A stretch of 64,000 bases of DNA. Source: Synechococcus sp. PROS-9-1 (GTDB taxonomy: Bacteria; Cyanobacteriota; Cyanobacteriia; PCC-6307; Cyanobiaceae). This document shows, piece by piece, positions 53,647 to 64,000 of the stretch (position 1 is its first letter; each line of letters begins with the position of its first letter). The notes beneath the pieces were generated by a model, which was given only the letters and a program-made list of their open reading frames with translations, was not told the origin of the DNA and ran no database searches. The translations under genes and the position numbers were made by a program. The stretch covers positions 930,001-994,000 of the forward strand of contig NZ_CP047961.1 of NCBI RefSeq assembly GCF_014279775.1, written 5' to 3'.

Positions 53647-55989
53647 TTAGCTATTCGGCTTTGCTAACGGTAATAAGCATTTGTCTGAATCACATCCAGC
53701 CGGACCTGCTTCCGTAAGCTCTCCATTGTCATACCTTTGCAATGCGTCGAAAAAGTCATTGTTGACTCGGCGTTCAATGACTTCCTTCTGCATGCGCTCA
53801 TAGGTTTGTGCATCGATTGGTTCGAATGGCAAGCGAGGGAAGGTTGCATTCGCATCGAATCGAGCAAGGAGCGCTGCAGAAATGTATCCACCCCCCTGTT
53901 GGATGGTCTTGTGAAGAGCATCGGTTAATGGTTCGATCTCATGCTCACGAAATTCAATCGTTGCCGATGTGTTGTGGGCGGTGAAGTTCGATTGGACTTG
54001 CATGTAGAAGTCAAACTGTGCCAACGCCGAAAACGCATTGATCTCCACAGTGTCTGCTCCTGGAAGATTGGCCCAGCTCACTTCTGTTGGAATTTCCACT
54101 AACCATTCCGTGCAGCGTGTATCAAATGGATCATTCAAAAGACGACCTTGATCATCCTTGTCCGACTGAGAGGGAACCACGGTGTAGCCATAGTCCATGC
54201 AGGCCATTGCTACAGGATCATTTTTGCGGAATGTGATCCTGCGGATAAAGCGTTGAGCTTTGGGGGGATGCCATCCTGGAGCAGCACCTGTGAGCAGGCT
54301 TTTTGTACCGGCTGGCTGAACTGTGGTGCAGCGATTTGGACGCCGTAAACCATGGCGGTCGCAATAATCCCAGACGGTTTCATTCACGATCGACTTCCAC
54401 CTCTTCAAGTAGTTAGCCTCTTGCGTCTTGTAGTTGAGGCCTTCTTCGGTTTCTGGTCTCCCAGCTTCCCACCACTTCAACCAAGCTGTGCCGAAAGCAT
54501 GAACGAAGAAGTCAAACAAGCCAGTAAAGCTCACACCCACAATTGGATCCCAGGCGCGACTCTGGCGGTAGCGTTCCACCTCGAATTCGTGATTGAGCAG
54601 ACACGCAACTGAAAGAGCAGCTGCTCTGAAGGCGTCGCGTTGAGATTGCTCGTCTTTAGGGTCAATTTGGTTGAGATGCACCTCTGCGAGGTTGCAATGA
54701 AAATCTGCGCCGAGGATTTCACCGCAAGGGTTTAAGCCGTAACGGCTTAGTCGATGCTCGAGTTCCTGTTCAGAGATCGGACCATGATTTTGTTGAAGCC
54801 AGCGACCAGCTTCCTGACGGCCTTGGTCGCAGTAAATCTCGATAAATTCGCTTCTTAGTTCTTGTGTAGATAGCAAATCAGCATTAGAGCGAGCAAGTGC
54901 TTCGGGGGCGAATTGAATGGCCCCTTCTCCGCTGTGGAATTGCCGTGTGACAGCTTCCAGCAGCACATCTCTGCTTGGGCGGGTGTGATAAACGCGGGTG
55001 TGGTTGGCCATCCGCAGCGCATCACGCTCAGGGTCAATCCTCCAGTTCCCTTCAGAATCCTGTTGCCACAAGTTTTCCTTGGCTCCAGCGGCGGCTGTGT
55101 CATCGGATGCGAATTGACGCATACCTGCGCTGCGACGGATGTTTCCAGCCACAATCGTGACGGCTGCTTCGTCAATGAGGAGACAGCATTCAATCGATGT
55201 GAGCTTTCGGCCAATTGCTTTACCAAGCAATTTGGCGACTCGACCGTATAGATCTTTCAGTTTCACTGGATTCGCCATGCCTCCGAAACCCTTGAGGGTT
55301 TCCCCGACGGGACGAACGTCAGAAAGGTCTATCTCAACACTGACGTTTCGCCCTTCGAAACGAGGATCACTACTCAGTTCTAGGAGCAGTTGGTAGCTAT
55401 CAACCCAACCTCGCCTGGTGTCGCCAACCTTGATTGAAACGTTGTGATCACTGATGCTGTAAGTGGTAGTTTCTTGCCGTTTTTCTGCAGGTGTAATGCC
55501 AATATTCGAAACGCTTAAGATATCAATTGGGTTGGTGACAACTGGAAGCTGATCAATGAAATGGGGCTCAATGATGGCGCCTGTTCCACACCCCATCATC
55601 GCTAGATCCATCATCAGACCGAACGCTTCCCAATCCACAAGGTTTGTGGAGGTGCAGTTGTAGGCCCCTGAGAAATTTTCAGGCTTTTCGATCCAAGGGG
55701 TTCCACCAATCCACTGCCAGCGTCCCGAGGGAAGTGCTTTTTTCTCAGCCTGCATCCTTGCCAATAAATCCATTTCCTCAGCGTTGAGGGAACCAAGTTT
55801 CAGGAGACCTGATCGGTTTCGTTCCCCTACTTCACTCCAGCTTTCTCGTCCTTTGGGTAAGCGCCGGCTGTAAGTGCGATAAAACACAGGGTTGGCTGCG
55901 GGCGCACTTGCAGGGAAGTCGCCATTGGTAGGAGCGAGTCCAGTGGTTTGCGTATCTAGCTTTTCAGTGCGGCTTGGTGTGAGAGTCAC
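53647..55989 (-). CDS. nrdJ: Adenosylcobalamin-dependent ribonucleotide reductase (class II)
   Basis: Makes deoxyribonucleotides with a cobalamin-generated thiyl radical, oxygen-independent. 780 residues, monomeric Lactobacillus-type form. Catalytic segments: YNCTSTNLVDWEAFG (reducible cysteine), LNPCGEILGADFHCNLAEVHLNQ (thiyl cysteine and glutamate), PAGTKSLLTGAAPGWHPPKAQRFIRR, and the C-terminal redox pair in AGCDSDKCLLP. Dependence on B12 fits the cobaltochelatase gene at 13612. Terminator directly downstream. Confidence 0.95.
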   Translation of the reverse strand: MTLTPSRTEKLDTQTTGLAPTNGDFPASAPAANPVFYRTYSRRLPKGRESWSEVGERNRSGLLKLGSLNAEEMDLLARMQAEKKALPSGRWQWIGGTPWIEKPENFSGAYNCTSTNLVDWEAFGLMMDLAMMGCGTGAIIEPHFIDQLPVVTNPIDILSVSNIGITPAEKRQETTTYSISDHNVSIKVGDTRRGWVDSYQLLLELSSDPRFEGRNVSVEIDLSDVRPVGETLKGFGGMANPVKLKDLYGRVAKLLGKAIGRKLTSIECCLLIDEAAVTIVAGNIRRSAGMRQFASDDTAAAGAKENLWQQDSEGNWRIDPERDALRMANHTRVYHTRPSRDVLLEAVTRQFHSGEGAIQFAPEALARSNADLLSTQELRSEFIEIYCDQGRQEAGRWLQQNHGPISEQELEHRLSRYGLNPCGEILGADFHCNLAEVHLNQIDPKDEQSQRDAFRAAALSVACLLNHEFEVERYRQSRAWDPIVGVSFTGLFDFFVHAFGTAWLKWWEAGRPETEEGLNYKTQEANYLKRWKSIVNETVWDYCDRHGLRRPNRCTTVQPAGTKSLLTGAAPGWHPPKAQRFIRRITFRKNDPVAMACMDYGYTVVPSQSDKDDQGRLLNDPFDTRCTEWLVEIPTEVSWANLPGADTVEINAFSALAQFDFYMQVQSNFTAHNTSATIEFREHEIEPLTDALHKTIQQGGGYISAALLARFDANATFPRLPFEPIDAQTYERMQKEVIERRVNNDFFDALQRYDNGELTEAGPAGCDSDKCLLPLAKPNS

Positions 55990-56194
55990 TAGCGATAGTT
56001 GGCTTGTCCTATCCCAATCTTAACGCCACCAATGGGGTCCGCAAGTCTCTATGAGCACCATTGACAGTGTTTTGGCTGTGAGAATGGCGTGATTTATCCC
56101 TAGATTCCGCTTCGCTGCCACGATGGAACTTTGTACTCAGCGACCATTGGTCATGGTTAAGTGCCTTCGCTGCAGTCACCCACGGAACTGGCGT
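55990..56194. other. Region upstream of nrdJ
   Basis: No gene seen. I looked for a cobalamin riboswitch B12-box on the minus strand and found none. Confidence 0.3.
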
Positions 56195-56365
56195 TCAATG
56201 GTTTGAGTGGTCCTGTTTTGTTGTGCTTCTACTCTCAACCATGAGACTCAGATCAGCGCAAGGATGATTAAGTTGACTCAGTTTCAGCCCCCTCTGGATC
56301 GCTCCCACGCCAAGAGCAACCATTTCCGCTTGCTTAGAAATGATTTTTTTGTCTTGGTTTGACAT
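56195..56365 (-). CDS. Hypothetical small protein, 56 aa
   Basis: An ATG at 56365 begins MSNQDKKIISKQAEMVALGV and the frame ends with TGA at 56195. The product has a charged helical N-terminus, then GAIQRGLKLSQLNHP and a polar C-terminus (SRSTTKQDHSNH). Composition is protein-like, but no strong Shine-Dalgarno is visible. It lies between nrdJ and the methyltransferase gene, in the nrdJ orientation. Not recognised. Confidence 0.4.
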   Translation of the reverse strand: MSNQDKKIISKQAEMVALGVGAIQRGLKLSQLNHPCADLSLMVESRSTTKQDHSNH

Positions 56366-56458
56366 TGCTTGGGCTCAAGTTGTTGTCGAGAATGATATTG
56401 AGATCTCTTGCCACCACCCCACAGAGTGCTTTGTTGAGTCTCATTGTCCTGAAGTCTG

Positions 56459-57148
56459 ATGCAACGTTGTCCTGAACCGGAGTTGATGAATGCATCTGAT
56501 CAGGTGATTGCCTATGCAGAGGCAGATTTTAGTTCTGGTGATCACTCTTTTGTTGAACGTTTGCTTGAACTGATTGATCATTTCTGCAGCACTCTCCCTC
56601 CAGGTAGTTTGATTCTGGATTTAGGTTGTGGTCCTGGGAATATTTCTGAGAGGCTTGCAGCTTGTTTGCCCTTGTCAGAGGTGATCGGCATTGATGGGGC
56701 CTCTTCAATGATCAGCATGGCCAATCAAAAACTATTTTGTCGAAGGCCTGCTATTACGAATTTGAACTACCAACTTGTTGATTTAAGCCATTATTGTCTT
56801 GATGATATACAGGATATAAAAGGTGCCTCTGTCATTGTTAGCAATAGCTTTCTGCATCATCTCCATGCCCCCCAAACGCTATGGGCTTCTGTCAAGCAGC
56901 TTTCTGCACCCAATGCGTTGATGTTGCATCGCGATTTACGCCGACCCTCAAATGAGCTTGAGGTTGATGCGCTTTGTGATCGCTATGTCAGTGAGGCCCC
57001 TTCCGTCTTGCAACGCGACTTTCGAGCATCCCTGAAGGCTGCCTTCACGGTAGACGAGGTCTCTGAACAGCTTGAGCTAGCTGGACTGAGTCAATTCAAG
57101 GTCAAGGAGATTGGTGACAGATACCTTGAGGTTTGTGGATGGTGGTGA
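56459..57148 (+). CDS. Class I SAM-dependent methyltransferase
   Basis: 229 residues. SAM-binding loop [21 protein letters not shown], acidic residue in [14 protein letters not shown], and motif [13 protein letters not shown] typical of small-molecule methyltransferases. The C-terminal helical part ([26 protein letters not shown]) probably contacts substrate, which is unknown. Start at 56459; an ATG at 56486 is possible. Followed 55 bases later by prfC. Confidence 0.78.
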   Translation: MQRCPEPELMNASDQVIAYAEADFSSGDHSFVERLLELIDHFCSTLPPGSLILDLGCGPGNISERLAACLPLSEVIGIDGASSMISMANQKLFCRRPAITNLNYQLVDLSHYCLDDIQDIKGASVIVSNSFLHHLHAPQTLWASVKQLSAPNALMLHRDLRRPSNELEVDALCDRYVSEAPSVLQRDFRASLKAAFTVDEVSEQLELAGLSQFKVKEIGDRYLEVCGWW

Positions 57149-57203
57149 CCTTGATGTTGCCTCGACCATTGACTGTCAGGCTGGTGGTGTCAACAGCGAG
57201 ATC

Positions 57204-58868
57204 ATGAGCACGCGTTTGGGAACTGAGAGCAGCGAGCCGTTGGACTTATTAAGTGGTGAGGATGGTCTTGCTGAAGCTGTGGCCCGTCGTCGCAATTTTG
57301 CGATCATTTCCCATCCAGATGCAGGAAAAACCACGCTCACCGAGAAACTCTTGCTGTATGGAGGTGCGATTCAGCAAGCTGGTGCTGTAAAGGCTCGAGG
57401 GGAGCAACGCAAAGTTACTTCCGATTGGATGGAGCTTGAAAAACAGCGCGGTATTTCGATTACGTCGACAGTGCTGCAATTCGACTACTCCGGCAGCACG
57501 ATTAATTTGCTAGATACTCCTGGTCACCAGGATTTTTCTGAAGATACTTACCGCACCCTTGCTGCCGCTGATAACGCGGTGATGCTTGAAGATGCTGCGA
57601 AGGGTCTGGAACCTCAAACACGCAAGCTGTTTGAGGTTTGCAGGATGCGTGAGATCCCAATTTTTACGTTCATCAACAAGATGGACCGTCCTGGTAGAGA
57701 GCCCTTAGCTCTGTTGGACGAAATTGAGGCTGAATTAGGCCTGACACCTTGGGCTGTGAATTGGCCGATCGGCAGCGGTGAATTATTTCGTGGAGTGATC
57801 GACCGTCGTACACGTCAGGTTGTCCTGTTCAGCCGTGCTCAGCGCGGTCGTCAGTCTGAGGAAAAGCTGTTTGATTTGTATGATCCGCAATTACAAGACT
57901 TAGTGGAACCAGAGTTGCTAGCTCAGGCTGTTGAGGATCTTGATCTTCTTGAAGCAGCTGGTGCAGAACTTGATCTTGAATTGGTTCATGCCGGTGAATT
58001 AACTCCGGTCTTTTTCGGATCGGCCATGACTAATTTTGGTGTGCGTCCATTCCTGGATGCGTTTATGGATATGGCCCAAAAGCCAGTAGCTCGTATTGGT
58101 ATTGATGGTCCTGTTGATCCCTTGCGCCCAGATTTCAGCGGGTTTGTTTTCAAACTTCAGGCCAATATGGACCCACGTCATCGTGACCGTGTGGCTTTTG
58201 TTCGTGTTTGTAGTGGGAGATTTGAAAAAGATATGTCTGTGCGTCATGCCCGCACTGGTCGTACCATCCGTCTTTCGCGACCTCAGAAACTCTTTGGTCA
58301 AGATAGGGCTGTTGTTGAAGATGCTTACCCCGGTGATGTGATTGGTTTAAATAATCCCGGTATGTTCTCAATCGGAGATACGCTTTACACCGGAACAAAG
58401 GTTGAATATGAAGGAATTCCCTGCTTTAGTCCAGAGATCTTCAGCTGGTTGCGTAATCCGAATCCTTCTGCATTTAAAAGCTTTCGTAAAGGCGTTAATG
58501 AGTTACGTGAGGAGGGTGCTGTTCAAATTCTCTATGACACAGACGAAAGTAAGCGCGATCCCATTCTTGCTGCCGTAGGCCAGTTGCAGTTGGAAGTAGT
58601 GCAGTATCGCCTCGAAAATGAGTATGGCGTTGATACTCGTCTCGAAGCTCTTGGTTTTCAGGTGGCCCGCTGGGTGACGGGTGGTTGGTCTTCCTTGGAG
58701 GATGTGGGTCGTATCTTTAATTGCAAGACCGTCCGTGATGCATGGAATCGCCCCGTGTTGTTGTTCAAAAACGAATGGAATTTGAACCAGCTAGTTGAGG
58801 AGCACCCAGAACTTGAACTCAGTACTGTTGCTCCTGTGGTGAGTGGTGTTGAGCCAATCAGTCTTTGA
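57204..58868 (+). CDS. prfC: Peptide chain release factor 3
   Basis: A translational GTPase that recycles RF1/RF2 after termination. G1 [26 protein letters not shown]2 [13 protein letters not shown]3 [19 protein letters not shown]4 [10 protein letters not shown]. The 554 residues from the ATG at 57204 are near the family length (about 530); the longer frame from 57111 overlaps the methyltransferase gene and is unlikely. Confidence 0.95.
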   Translation: MSTRLGTESSEPLDLLSGEDGLAEAVARRRNFAIISHPDAGKTTLTEKLLLYGGAIQQAGAVKARGEQRKVTSDWMELEKQRGISITSTVLQFDYSGSTINLLDTPGHQDFSEDTYRTLAAADNAVMLEDAAKGLEPQTRKLFEVCRMREIPIFTFINKMDRPGREPLALLDEIEAELGLTPWAVNWPIGSGELFRGVIDRRTRQVVLFSRAQRGRQSEEKLFDLYDPQLQDLVEPELLAQAVEDLDLLEAAGAELDLELVHAGELTPVFFGSAMTNFGVRPFLDAFMDMAQKPVARIGIDGPVDPLRPDFSGFVFKLQANMDPRHRDRVAFVRVCSGRFEKDMSVRHARTGRTIRLSRPQKLFGQDRAVVEDAYPGDVIGLNNPGMFSIGDTLYTGTKVEYEGIPCFSPEIFSWLRNPNPSAFKSFRKGVNELREEGAVQILYDTDESKRDPILAAVGQLQLEVVQYRLENEYGVDTRLEALGFQVARWVTGGWSSLEDVGRIFNCKTVRDAWNRPVLLFKNEWNLNQLVEEHPELELSTVAPVVSGVEPISL

Positions 58869-58927
58869 GTAGCGATCGCTGCTTTAGACCTCTCGCAACA
58901 TCGCTTCATGCTCGCCAGACTGATCGA

Positions 58928-59164
58928 ATGGATCTGTTTGTGATGCGTCACGTCTGGCTTCTACGTCCATGCTCCGACGGAGGGACGGAGTACGTGTGTT
59001 TTCGTCCCGGGCAGGATCGTGTTGAAGTGGTTGAGGGATATCACCTTCCCCCCCAGATGCCTTTGATTAAGCGTAGAAAATGGCTCGACAGCGCTGAAGT
59101 GCCCCATTGCAGACTGCAACTTGAAAAGGTCCAAGGTTTTAAGCATGGGCAGCCTCTGTTTTGA
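58928..59164 (+). CDS. Conserved hypothetical protein, 78 aa
   Basis: MDLFVMRHVWLLRPCSDGGTEYVCFRPGQDRVEVVEGYHLPPQMPLIKRRKWLDSAEVPHCRLQLEKVQGFKHGQPLF. Appears beta-rich and soluble, with an RKRKWLDSAE-like conserved-looking segment (LIKRRKWLDSAEV). The frame starts at 58865 but the good part begins at the ATG at 58928. Not recognised; between prfC and the CPP1-like gene. Confidence 0.6.
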   Translation: MDLFVMRHVWLLRPCSDGGTEYVCFRPGQDRVEVVEGYHLPPQMPLIKRRKWLDSAEVPHCRLQLEKVQGFKHGQPLF

Positions 59165-59228
59165 TTCAACTCAGCTCTCCCGATTGTGAGCTCCGCTCGA
59201 TACGCTCTTTAAAGACTGAAGTGGATTA

Positions 59229-59918
59229 ATGGCATCAGGGGTTGATCTCGGCTCGAGCTCAGAGTCCCAGGATCCTTATGAAAGGCTCGGGATTTCTGCT
59301 GATGCTGGGTTTGAGGAGGTACAAAGAGCGCGTGAAACGTCTCTGAAAGCCGCTGGTGATGATCCAATGGCTAGAGCTCGTATTGAAACCGCCTACGACG
59401 CAGTATTGATGGGACGTTTGCGCGAACGACAGTCTGGAACGATTAGTTCCGCTGCCGTCACGGCCTCTCGTCTTGAGGATCAAAGCGCATCGACGCCCGC
59501 ATCGTCGCCGGTTAATCCCTCTGCTCTCTTAACCAGAATTCGTAACCTCTCCCTGCCAAGTCCCAAGTTGAACTCTGCAGGTTTTCTTCCGAGCTTGAGT
59601 TTGGTGGAAGGTCAAGGGTTGCTGGTGAGAGTCATCGCTGGAGGCATCGGTTTGTTGTTGCTGCTTGCGGCTCCAACAGCTGTCGACTTGGTGCTAGCAC
59701 TCTCCACGATTGGCTTGTTTATTTCTCAGGTCAAGCGTGGTCGAAAACCACTTGGTGCTTTGGGTTGGAGTTTGGCCCTTGTGGCTTTGGGTTTGGTTCT
59801 TGGAGCGGTGATTGCTGCCCTGTTCGCCACCCAGTCAGGATTGCCCTTGAATCCGATTCTCCTCGAAGCATTGCCAGCCTACTTAGTTCTTCTTGCTGGA
59901 ACATTGCTATTGCTTTGA
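59229..59918 (+). CDS. CPP1-like (DUF3353) J-like membrane protein
   Basis: The N-terminal part (DPYERLGISADAGFEEVQRARETSLKAAGDDPMARARIETAYDAVLMGRLRERQSG) is a J-like domain without the HPD motif, followed by a linker and three or four hydrophobic segments. This matches the family of the plant CHAPERONE-LIKE PROTEIN OF POR1, which stabilises protochlorophyllide oxidoreductase. The cyanobacterial role is inferred to be in thylakoid membrane protein or chlorophyll enzyme stability. Confidence 0.82.
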   Translation: MASGVDLGSSSESQDPYERLGISADAGFEEVQRARETSLKAAGDDPMARARIETAYDAVLMGRLRERQSGTISSAAVTASRLEDQSASTPASSPVNPSALLTRIRNLSLPSPKLNSAGFLPSLSLVEGQGLLVRVIAGGIGLLLLLAAPTAVDLVLALSTIGLFISQVKRGRKPLGALGWSLALVALGLVLGAVIAALFATQSGLPLNPILLEALPAYLVLLAGTLLLL

Positions 59919-59927
59919 GTTAGAAAT

Positions 59928-60842
<915 letters not shown>

Positions 60843-60845
60843 TCA

Positions 60846-61487
60846 TCACAGCGGCAATGGTGACAGAGCGTGGAGACGTCCCTCTCTCAAGCTCCAATGG
60901 TTTCCGCTCCACTCTTCAAAGAGATCCGGTTCATGGGTCACCACGATGAGTAACCGATCTGTGGCGAGATCTTGAAGTAATTCGAGCACTTCGGAACGCA
61001 CAGACCAATCAAGACCAGCGGTTGGTTCATCCAACAGCAACACGTCTGGGCGGCGCAGCAACTGCACGGCTAAGGCAAGGCGTCGTTGTTGCCCTCCGCT
61101 CAAGCGTTCTGGGGCCTGTCGCAGATCCACATCGCCTAGCCCTACTCGCCTCAGCACATTGCTTCGCTCCTCACTCGTAAGCCGTTTGTGGCCAAGTTTT
61201 AATTCCTGAGACACGTTTAATCCCAGAAAGTGCCGTTCAGGAAACTGAAACACCACGCCACAGAGCCAACGCCTTTGCCGTCGCGTGAGCGCTTGTTGAT
61301 TCCAGTGGATTGAGCCCTTCTGTGCTCCCGCTAAGCCACTGATGACTTCGAGCAAGCTCGTTTTGCCACTGCCGCTATTGCCTGAGATCAACACCGGCTC
61401 GCCTGGCGATGCTTTGAGGTTGATGTCGTTGAGGACCACGCCTTCTGACGTCGCCGGCCGGAATTGAATGTCGTTCAGCTCCAGCAT
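60846..61487 (-). CDS. ABC transporter ATP-binding protein
   Basis: 213-residue stand-alone ATPase. Walker A SGNSGSGKTSLLEVISGL, Q-loop VVFQFPERHFLGLNV, signature RLSGGQQRRLALAVQLL, Walker B VLLLDEPTAGLDW, H-loop VVTHEPD. The QFPERHF loop is like ECF-transporter (CbiO-type) ATPases. Similar stand-alone ATPases are found in plant plastids. No membrane partner is adjacent. 12 bases upstream of hslO in the same direction. Confidence 0.85.
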   Translation of the reverse strand: MLELNDIQFRPATSEGVVLNDINLKASPGEPVLISGNSGSGKTSLLEVISGLAGAQKGSIHWNQQALTRRQRRWLCGVVFQFPERHFLGLNVSQELKLGHKRLTSEERSNVLRRVGLGDVDLRQAPERLSGGQQRRLALAVQLLRRPDVLLLDEPTAGLDWSVRSEVLELLQDLATDRLLIVVTHEPDLFEEWSGNHWSLREGRLHALSPLPL

Positions 61488-61594
61488 GGGGCTCAGATGC
61501 TTCTGTTGATTGCAGTGCTGTGTTCAGCATGATTGATCATGATCATGGCCGATCTCTTTTGAGACAGCGATGATGCGAAGGTCTCCAATAGGCC

Positions 61595-62044
61595 ATGCAC
61601 GTTCGTTTTCGAGAGGTTGATCCGTTTAATTGCTGGGTGTGGCTTCGATTTAGTGAAATTCCTGGTCAAGGGGAGCGAAATTATGTGGATGGCATCTTTG
61701 ACAGCTGGTATGTGATCGGTCGGCTTGGTGGCTTCAATGCCGAGAACCTTCAGGTGCATGAAGAAGCCGAGGACCTGAGCTTCATGAGTTACGACAACGA
61801 CGATGCCTCCTCAGCGATGCCGGCCTTGATGCACAACATGGGTCAGCTGGAGTACCACGAGGAGTGGGCTCGCTGCTGGTTGGATTTGGGCACCAGTGAC
61901 GGCATTGCTCTAGACGTTTTAATCAACGCTTTGAAGCAACTCAACTCTGATGTTGTGAAGCTGGATCAATTGCTGATCGGTGGCGTCAATGAAGATTGGC
62001 CCGTTGAGGATCACCCTGACAGCGTGTTCCCAAACATGAACTGA
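61595..62044 (+). CDS. DUF3531 family protein
   Basis: 149 residues: MHVRFREVDPFNCWVWLRFSEIPGQGERNYVDGIFDSWYVIGRLGGFNAENLQ and YHEEWARCWLDLGTSDGIALDVLINALKQLNSDVVKLDQLLIGG are typical of this cyanobacterial and plastid family. Soluble; function unknown. Directly upstream of the rpsB leader. Confidence 0.82.
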   Translation: MHVRFREVDPFNCWVWLRFSEIPGQGERNYVDGIFDSWYVIGRLGGFNAENLQVHEEAEDLSFMSYDNDDASSAMPALMHNMGQLEYHEEWARCWLDLGTSDGIALDVLINALKQLNSDVVKLDQLLIGGVNEDWPVEDHPDSVFPNMN

Positions 62045-62178
62045 CTCTTTGTTAAATTAAGGCGTCCTATTCACCCCGCACACCTGTCCGTTTCGGGTGC
62101 TGGATGTTGTGCTCTGAGTTTTTGCTCACCACACGCCATACCTGACAGGTGGAGGCGAACCCGAAACCCTAAACAAAC
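62045..62178 (+). promoter_or_regulatory. rpsB leader with a candidate pseudoknot
   Basis: CACCTGTC (62081-62088) is perfectly complementary to GACAGGTG (62144-62151), and GTTTCGGGT (62090-62098) to ACCCGAAAC (62159-62167). The two stems interleave (a-b-a'-b'), which defines an H-type pseudoknot that would end 11 bases before the start codon and enclose the GGAGG at 62151-62155. Ribosomal protein S2 is known to regulate its own leader in other bacteria, so autoregulation is plausible. Confidence 0.55.
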
Positions 62179-62895
62179 ATGGCTGTCGTCACTCTCGCCG
62201 AGATGATGGAAGCTGGTGCCCACTTTGGTCACCAGACCCGTCGTTGGAACCCCAAGATGTCGCGCTACATCTACTGCGCGCGCAACGGAGTTCACATTAT
62301 TGATTTGGTGCAGACAGCTGTCTGCATGAACAACGCCTATAAGTGGGTGCGTTCAGCTGCGCGTAGCGGCAAGCGTTTCCTCTTCGTTGGCACCAAGAAG
62401 CAGGCGTCTGAAGTTGTGGCTCAAGAAGCCCTTCGCTGCGGATCGTCCTACGTGAACCAGCGCTGGTTGGGCGGAATGCTCACCAACTGGACCACGATGA
62501 AGGCCAGGATTGATCGTCTCAAAGACCTTGAGAGGATGGAATCGAGTGGTGCCATCGCGATGCGCCCCAAAAAAGAAGGTGCGGTTCTGCGTCGTGAACT
62601 CGAGCGTCTGCAGAAGTACTTGGGTGGTCTCAAGAACATGCGTCGGATTCCCGATGTCGTGGTGCTTGTGGATCAGCGCCGTGAAACCAACGCAGTGCTT
62701 GAGGCTCGCAAGCTCGACATCTCGTTGGTTTCGATGTTGGACACCAATTGCGACCCTGACTTATGTGAGGTGCCTATTCCTTGCAACGATGACGCGGTCC
62801 GTTCGATTCAGCTGGTGTTGAGCCGTTTGGCTGATGCGATCAACGAAGGTCGTCATGGCGGCCAGGATGGCCGTGGCGATGATGGCCAGGGCTGA
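62179..62895 (+). CDS. rpsB: 30S ribosomal protein S2
   Basis: Component of the small ribosomal subunit. Family signatures [35 protein letters not shown] and [56 protein letters not shown] are complete. 238 residues with a glycine/aspartate-rich tail ([12 protein letters not shown]). Followed by tsf, the usual arrangement. Confidence 0.98.
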   Translation: MAVVTLAEMMEAGAHFGHQTRRWNPKMSRYIYCARNGVHIIDLVQTAVCMNNAYKWVRSAARSGKRFLFVGTKKQASEVVAQEALRCGSSYVNQRWLGGMLTNWTTMKARIDRLKDLERMESSGAIAMRPKKEGAVLRRELERLQKYLGGLKNMRRIPDVVVLVDQRRETNAVLEARKLDISLVSMLDTNCDPDLCEVPIPCNDDAVRSIQLVLSRLADAINEGRHGGQDGRGDDGQG

Positions 62896-62980
62896 TCATC
62901 TGCCCTAGATGCTTAGTTTTCGCCGCTGCGTGCTCATAGCCGTAGCGGCATTCTCATAGACCCCCCACTTAATTCACCTC

Positions 62981-63637
62981 ATGGCGGCCGTTTCAGCCAA
63001 GCTGGTTAAAGAACTGCGCGACAAAACTGGCGCAGGGATGATGGATTGCAAGAAAGCCCTGGGAGAAACCAGCGGTGATACGACGAAAGCCATTGAATGG
63101 CTTCGTCAGAAAGGCATCGCAAGTGCCGAAAAGAAATCAAGTCGTGCAGCTGCAGAAGGAGCGATTGGCAGTTACATCCACACGGGTGCTCGCGTGGGTG
63201 TGTTGCTAGAGCTCAACTGTGAGACTGATTTCGTCGCCCGTGGTGATCTCTTCCAGGGATTGCTTCGCGACGTGTCGATGCAAGTTGCAGCTTGCCCCAA
63301 CGTGGAATACGTCAGCACCGACGACATTCCTCAAGACATCATTGATCGTGAGAAATCGATCGAAATGGGTCGCGATGATCTGGATGGCAAGCCAGATCAG
63401 ATGAAGGCCAAGATTGTCGAAGGACGCATCGGCAAACGTTTGAAGGAATTGTCCTTGTTGGATCAACCTTTCATTCGTGACAGCTCAATGTCCGTGACCG
63501 ATTTGGTCAAGGAAGTGGCTGGAAAAATTGGTGAAAACGTCAAGGTTCGTCGCTTTACCCGATACACCCTTGGTGAAGGCATTGAAATCGAGCAGGTCGA
63601 CTTTGCTACGGAAGTGGCATCGATGACAAACAGCTGA
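62981..63637 (+). CDS. tsf: Elongation factor Ts
   Basis: Nucleotide exchange factor for EF-Tu. N-terminal UBA-like motif [38 protein letters not shown], then [33 protein letters not shown]. 218 residues, the short single-core form usual in cyanobacteria. 85 bases after rpsB. Confidence 0.97.
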   Translation: MAAVSAKLVKELRDKTGAGMMDCKKALGETSGDTTKAIEWLRQKGIASAEKKSSRAAAEGAIGSYIHTGARVGVLLELNCETDFVARGDLFQGLLRDVSMQVAACPNVEYVSTDDIPQDIIDREKSIEMGRDDLDGKPDQMKAKIVEGRIGKRLKELSLLDQPFIRDSSMSVTDLVKEVAGKIGENVKVRRFTRYTLGEGIEIEQVDFATEVASMTNS

Positions 63638-63639
63638 TT

Positions 63640-64000
63640 TTGACGGCTGAGACTCACTCCACGAGCGGTTACGCCCCCAAGGAACAGTTGCGTCGGCTTC
63701 AAAAACGATGCCGACGTCTGGCTCCTTTGCTGTATCGAGAGCAAGCGCTTTATCTACAACTTCTCCGCAACCTCTTGTTGCCTAGCGTTCGCAATGCCCT
63801 CGGTCATCTCTTGTGTGAACGGGGACAGCGATTATCGCGGATGTCTTCGGAGCAACAGGCTGAACTTCAGCAGACTTTTGATGGACTGATACAACGCTGC
63901 TCCAGCCTGATGACTGTTGAGCAGCTCATGGATCTCGCCAGGCGTCTTCAGAAAGAAGCATCGGAGTTTCGCCAACAAGCCCAACGCGAGGTGAGCCAGT
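63640..64000 (+). CDS. Partial conserved hypothetical protein, cut by the window end
   Basis: A TTG-started frame two bases after the tsf stop stays open to the window end (120 codons). It reads MTAETHSTSGYAPKEQLRRL and on; basic, leucine- and glutamine-rich helices, including YLQLLRNLLLPSVRNALGHL and QLMDLARRLQKEASEFRQQA. Probably a coiled-coil or helical protein cotranscribed with rpsB-tsf. Family not assigned. Confidence 0.6.
   Translation, partial: MTAETHSTSGYAPKEQLRRLQKRCRRLAPLLYREQALYLQLLRNLLLPSVRNALGHLLCERGQRLSRMSSEQQAELQQTFDGLIQRCSSLMTVEQLMDLARRLQKEASEFRQQAQREVSQ

Noticed and set aside
55990-56194. Cobalamin riboswitch ahead of nrdJ
   Set aside because: Looked for the B12-box and paired core on the minus strand; none seen, although class II reductases need the cofactor.

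Overview
The window reads as a piece of a marine picocyanobacterial chromosome, most likely a marine Synechococcus (inference). The evidence is a magnesium-chelatase ChlH, a high-light-inducible protein, a CPP1-like protein, a CGLD27-like protein, many cyanobacteria-restricted DUF families (DUF2811, DUF2949, DUF3038/DUF4335, DUF3318, DUF3386, DUF3531, DUF6447), a B12-dependent class II ribonucleotide reductase and compact gene packing with many overlapping ends. No CRISPR array, transposase, integrase or rRNA operon was seen.

Bases 1-4006 are an accessory block unlike the rest: short unrecognised genes, all on the minus strand, two tRNA-like sequences, a ribbon-helix-helix-type regulator gene and a DUF723-type protein gene. 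Two motifs recur here. One is a near-palindromic GGTACYAAC/GTTRGTACC operator that overlaps predicted sigma70-type promoters. The other is a short intergenic palindrome with a TTAA core that sits before most of the genes. No integrase is visible, so its status as a mobile element is unproven.

Bases 4092-48043 are housekeeping DNA. In order: AlkB; an AEC transporter; a five-gene amino-acid ABC transporter operon with an inserted HdeD-like gene; SulP; an FAD oxidase and a GMC oxidoreductase around a CbiX chelatase; initiator tRNA-Met; asparaginase, CGLD27, RsfS and DUF3318; carB; AgcS; an ABC exporter; tpiA-folP; chlH; dapB; hli; a UbiH-like hydroxylase; apt; DUF3038/DUF4335; an EF-hand protein; a two-component pair; PPK2; and type III glutamine synthetase. 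Two very small genes (51 and 36 codons) lie in the stretch between PPK2 and glnN.

Bases 48134-52229 are gene-poor. They hold a DUF938 methyltransferase, two small hypothetical genes, at least one frameshifted small gene, a cluster of DnaA-box-like sequences with a 37-nt hairpin, and an orphan terminator that suggests a small RNA. An alternative sigma factor gene closes this stretch, followed by tRNA-Ser(TGA).

Bases 53647-64000 return to dense coding: nrdJ, a methyltransferase, prfC, a CPP1-like gene, hslO, an ABC ATPase, DUF3531, then rpsB-tsf and the start of a further gene. The rpsB leader contains two perfectly complementary, interleaved stems, which is the arrangement of an H-type pseudoknot, so autoregulation by S2 is a reasonable hypothesis.
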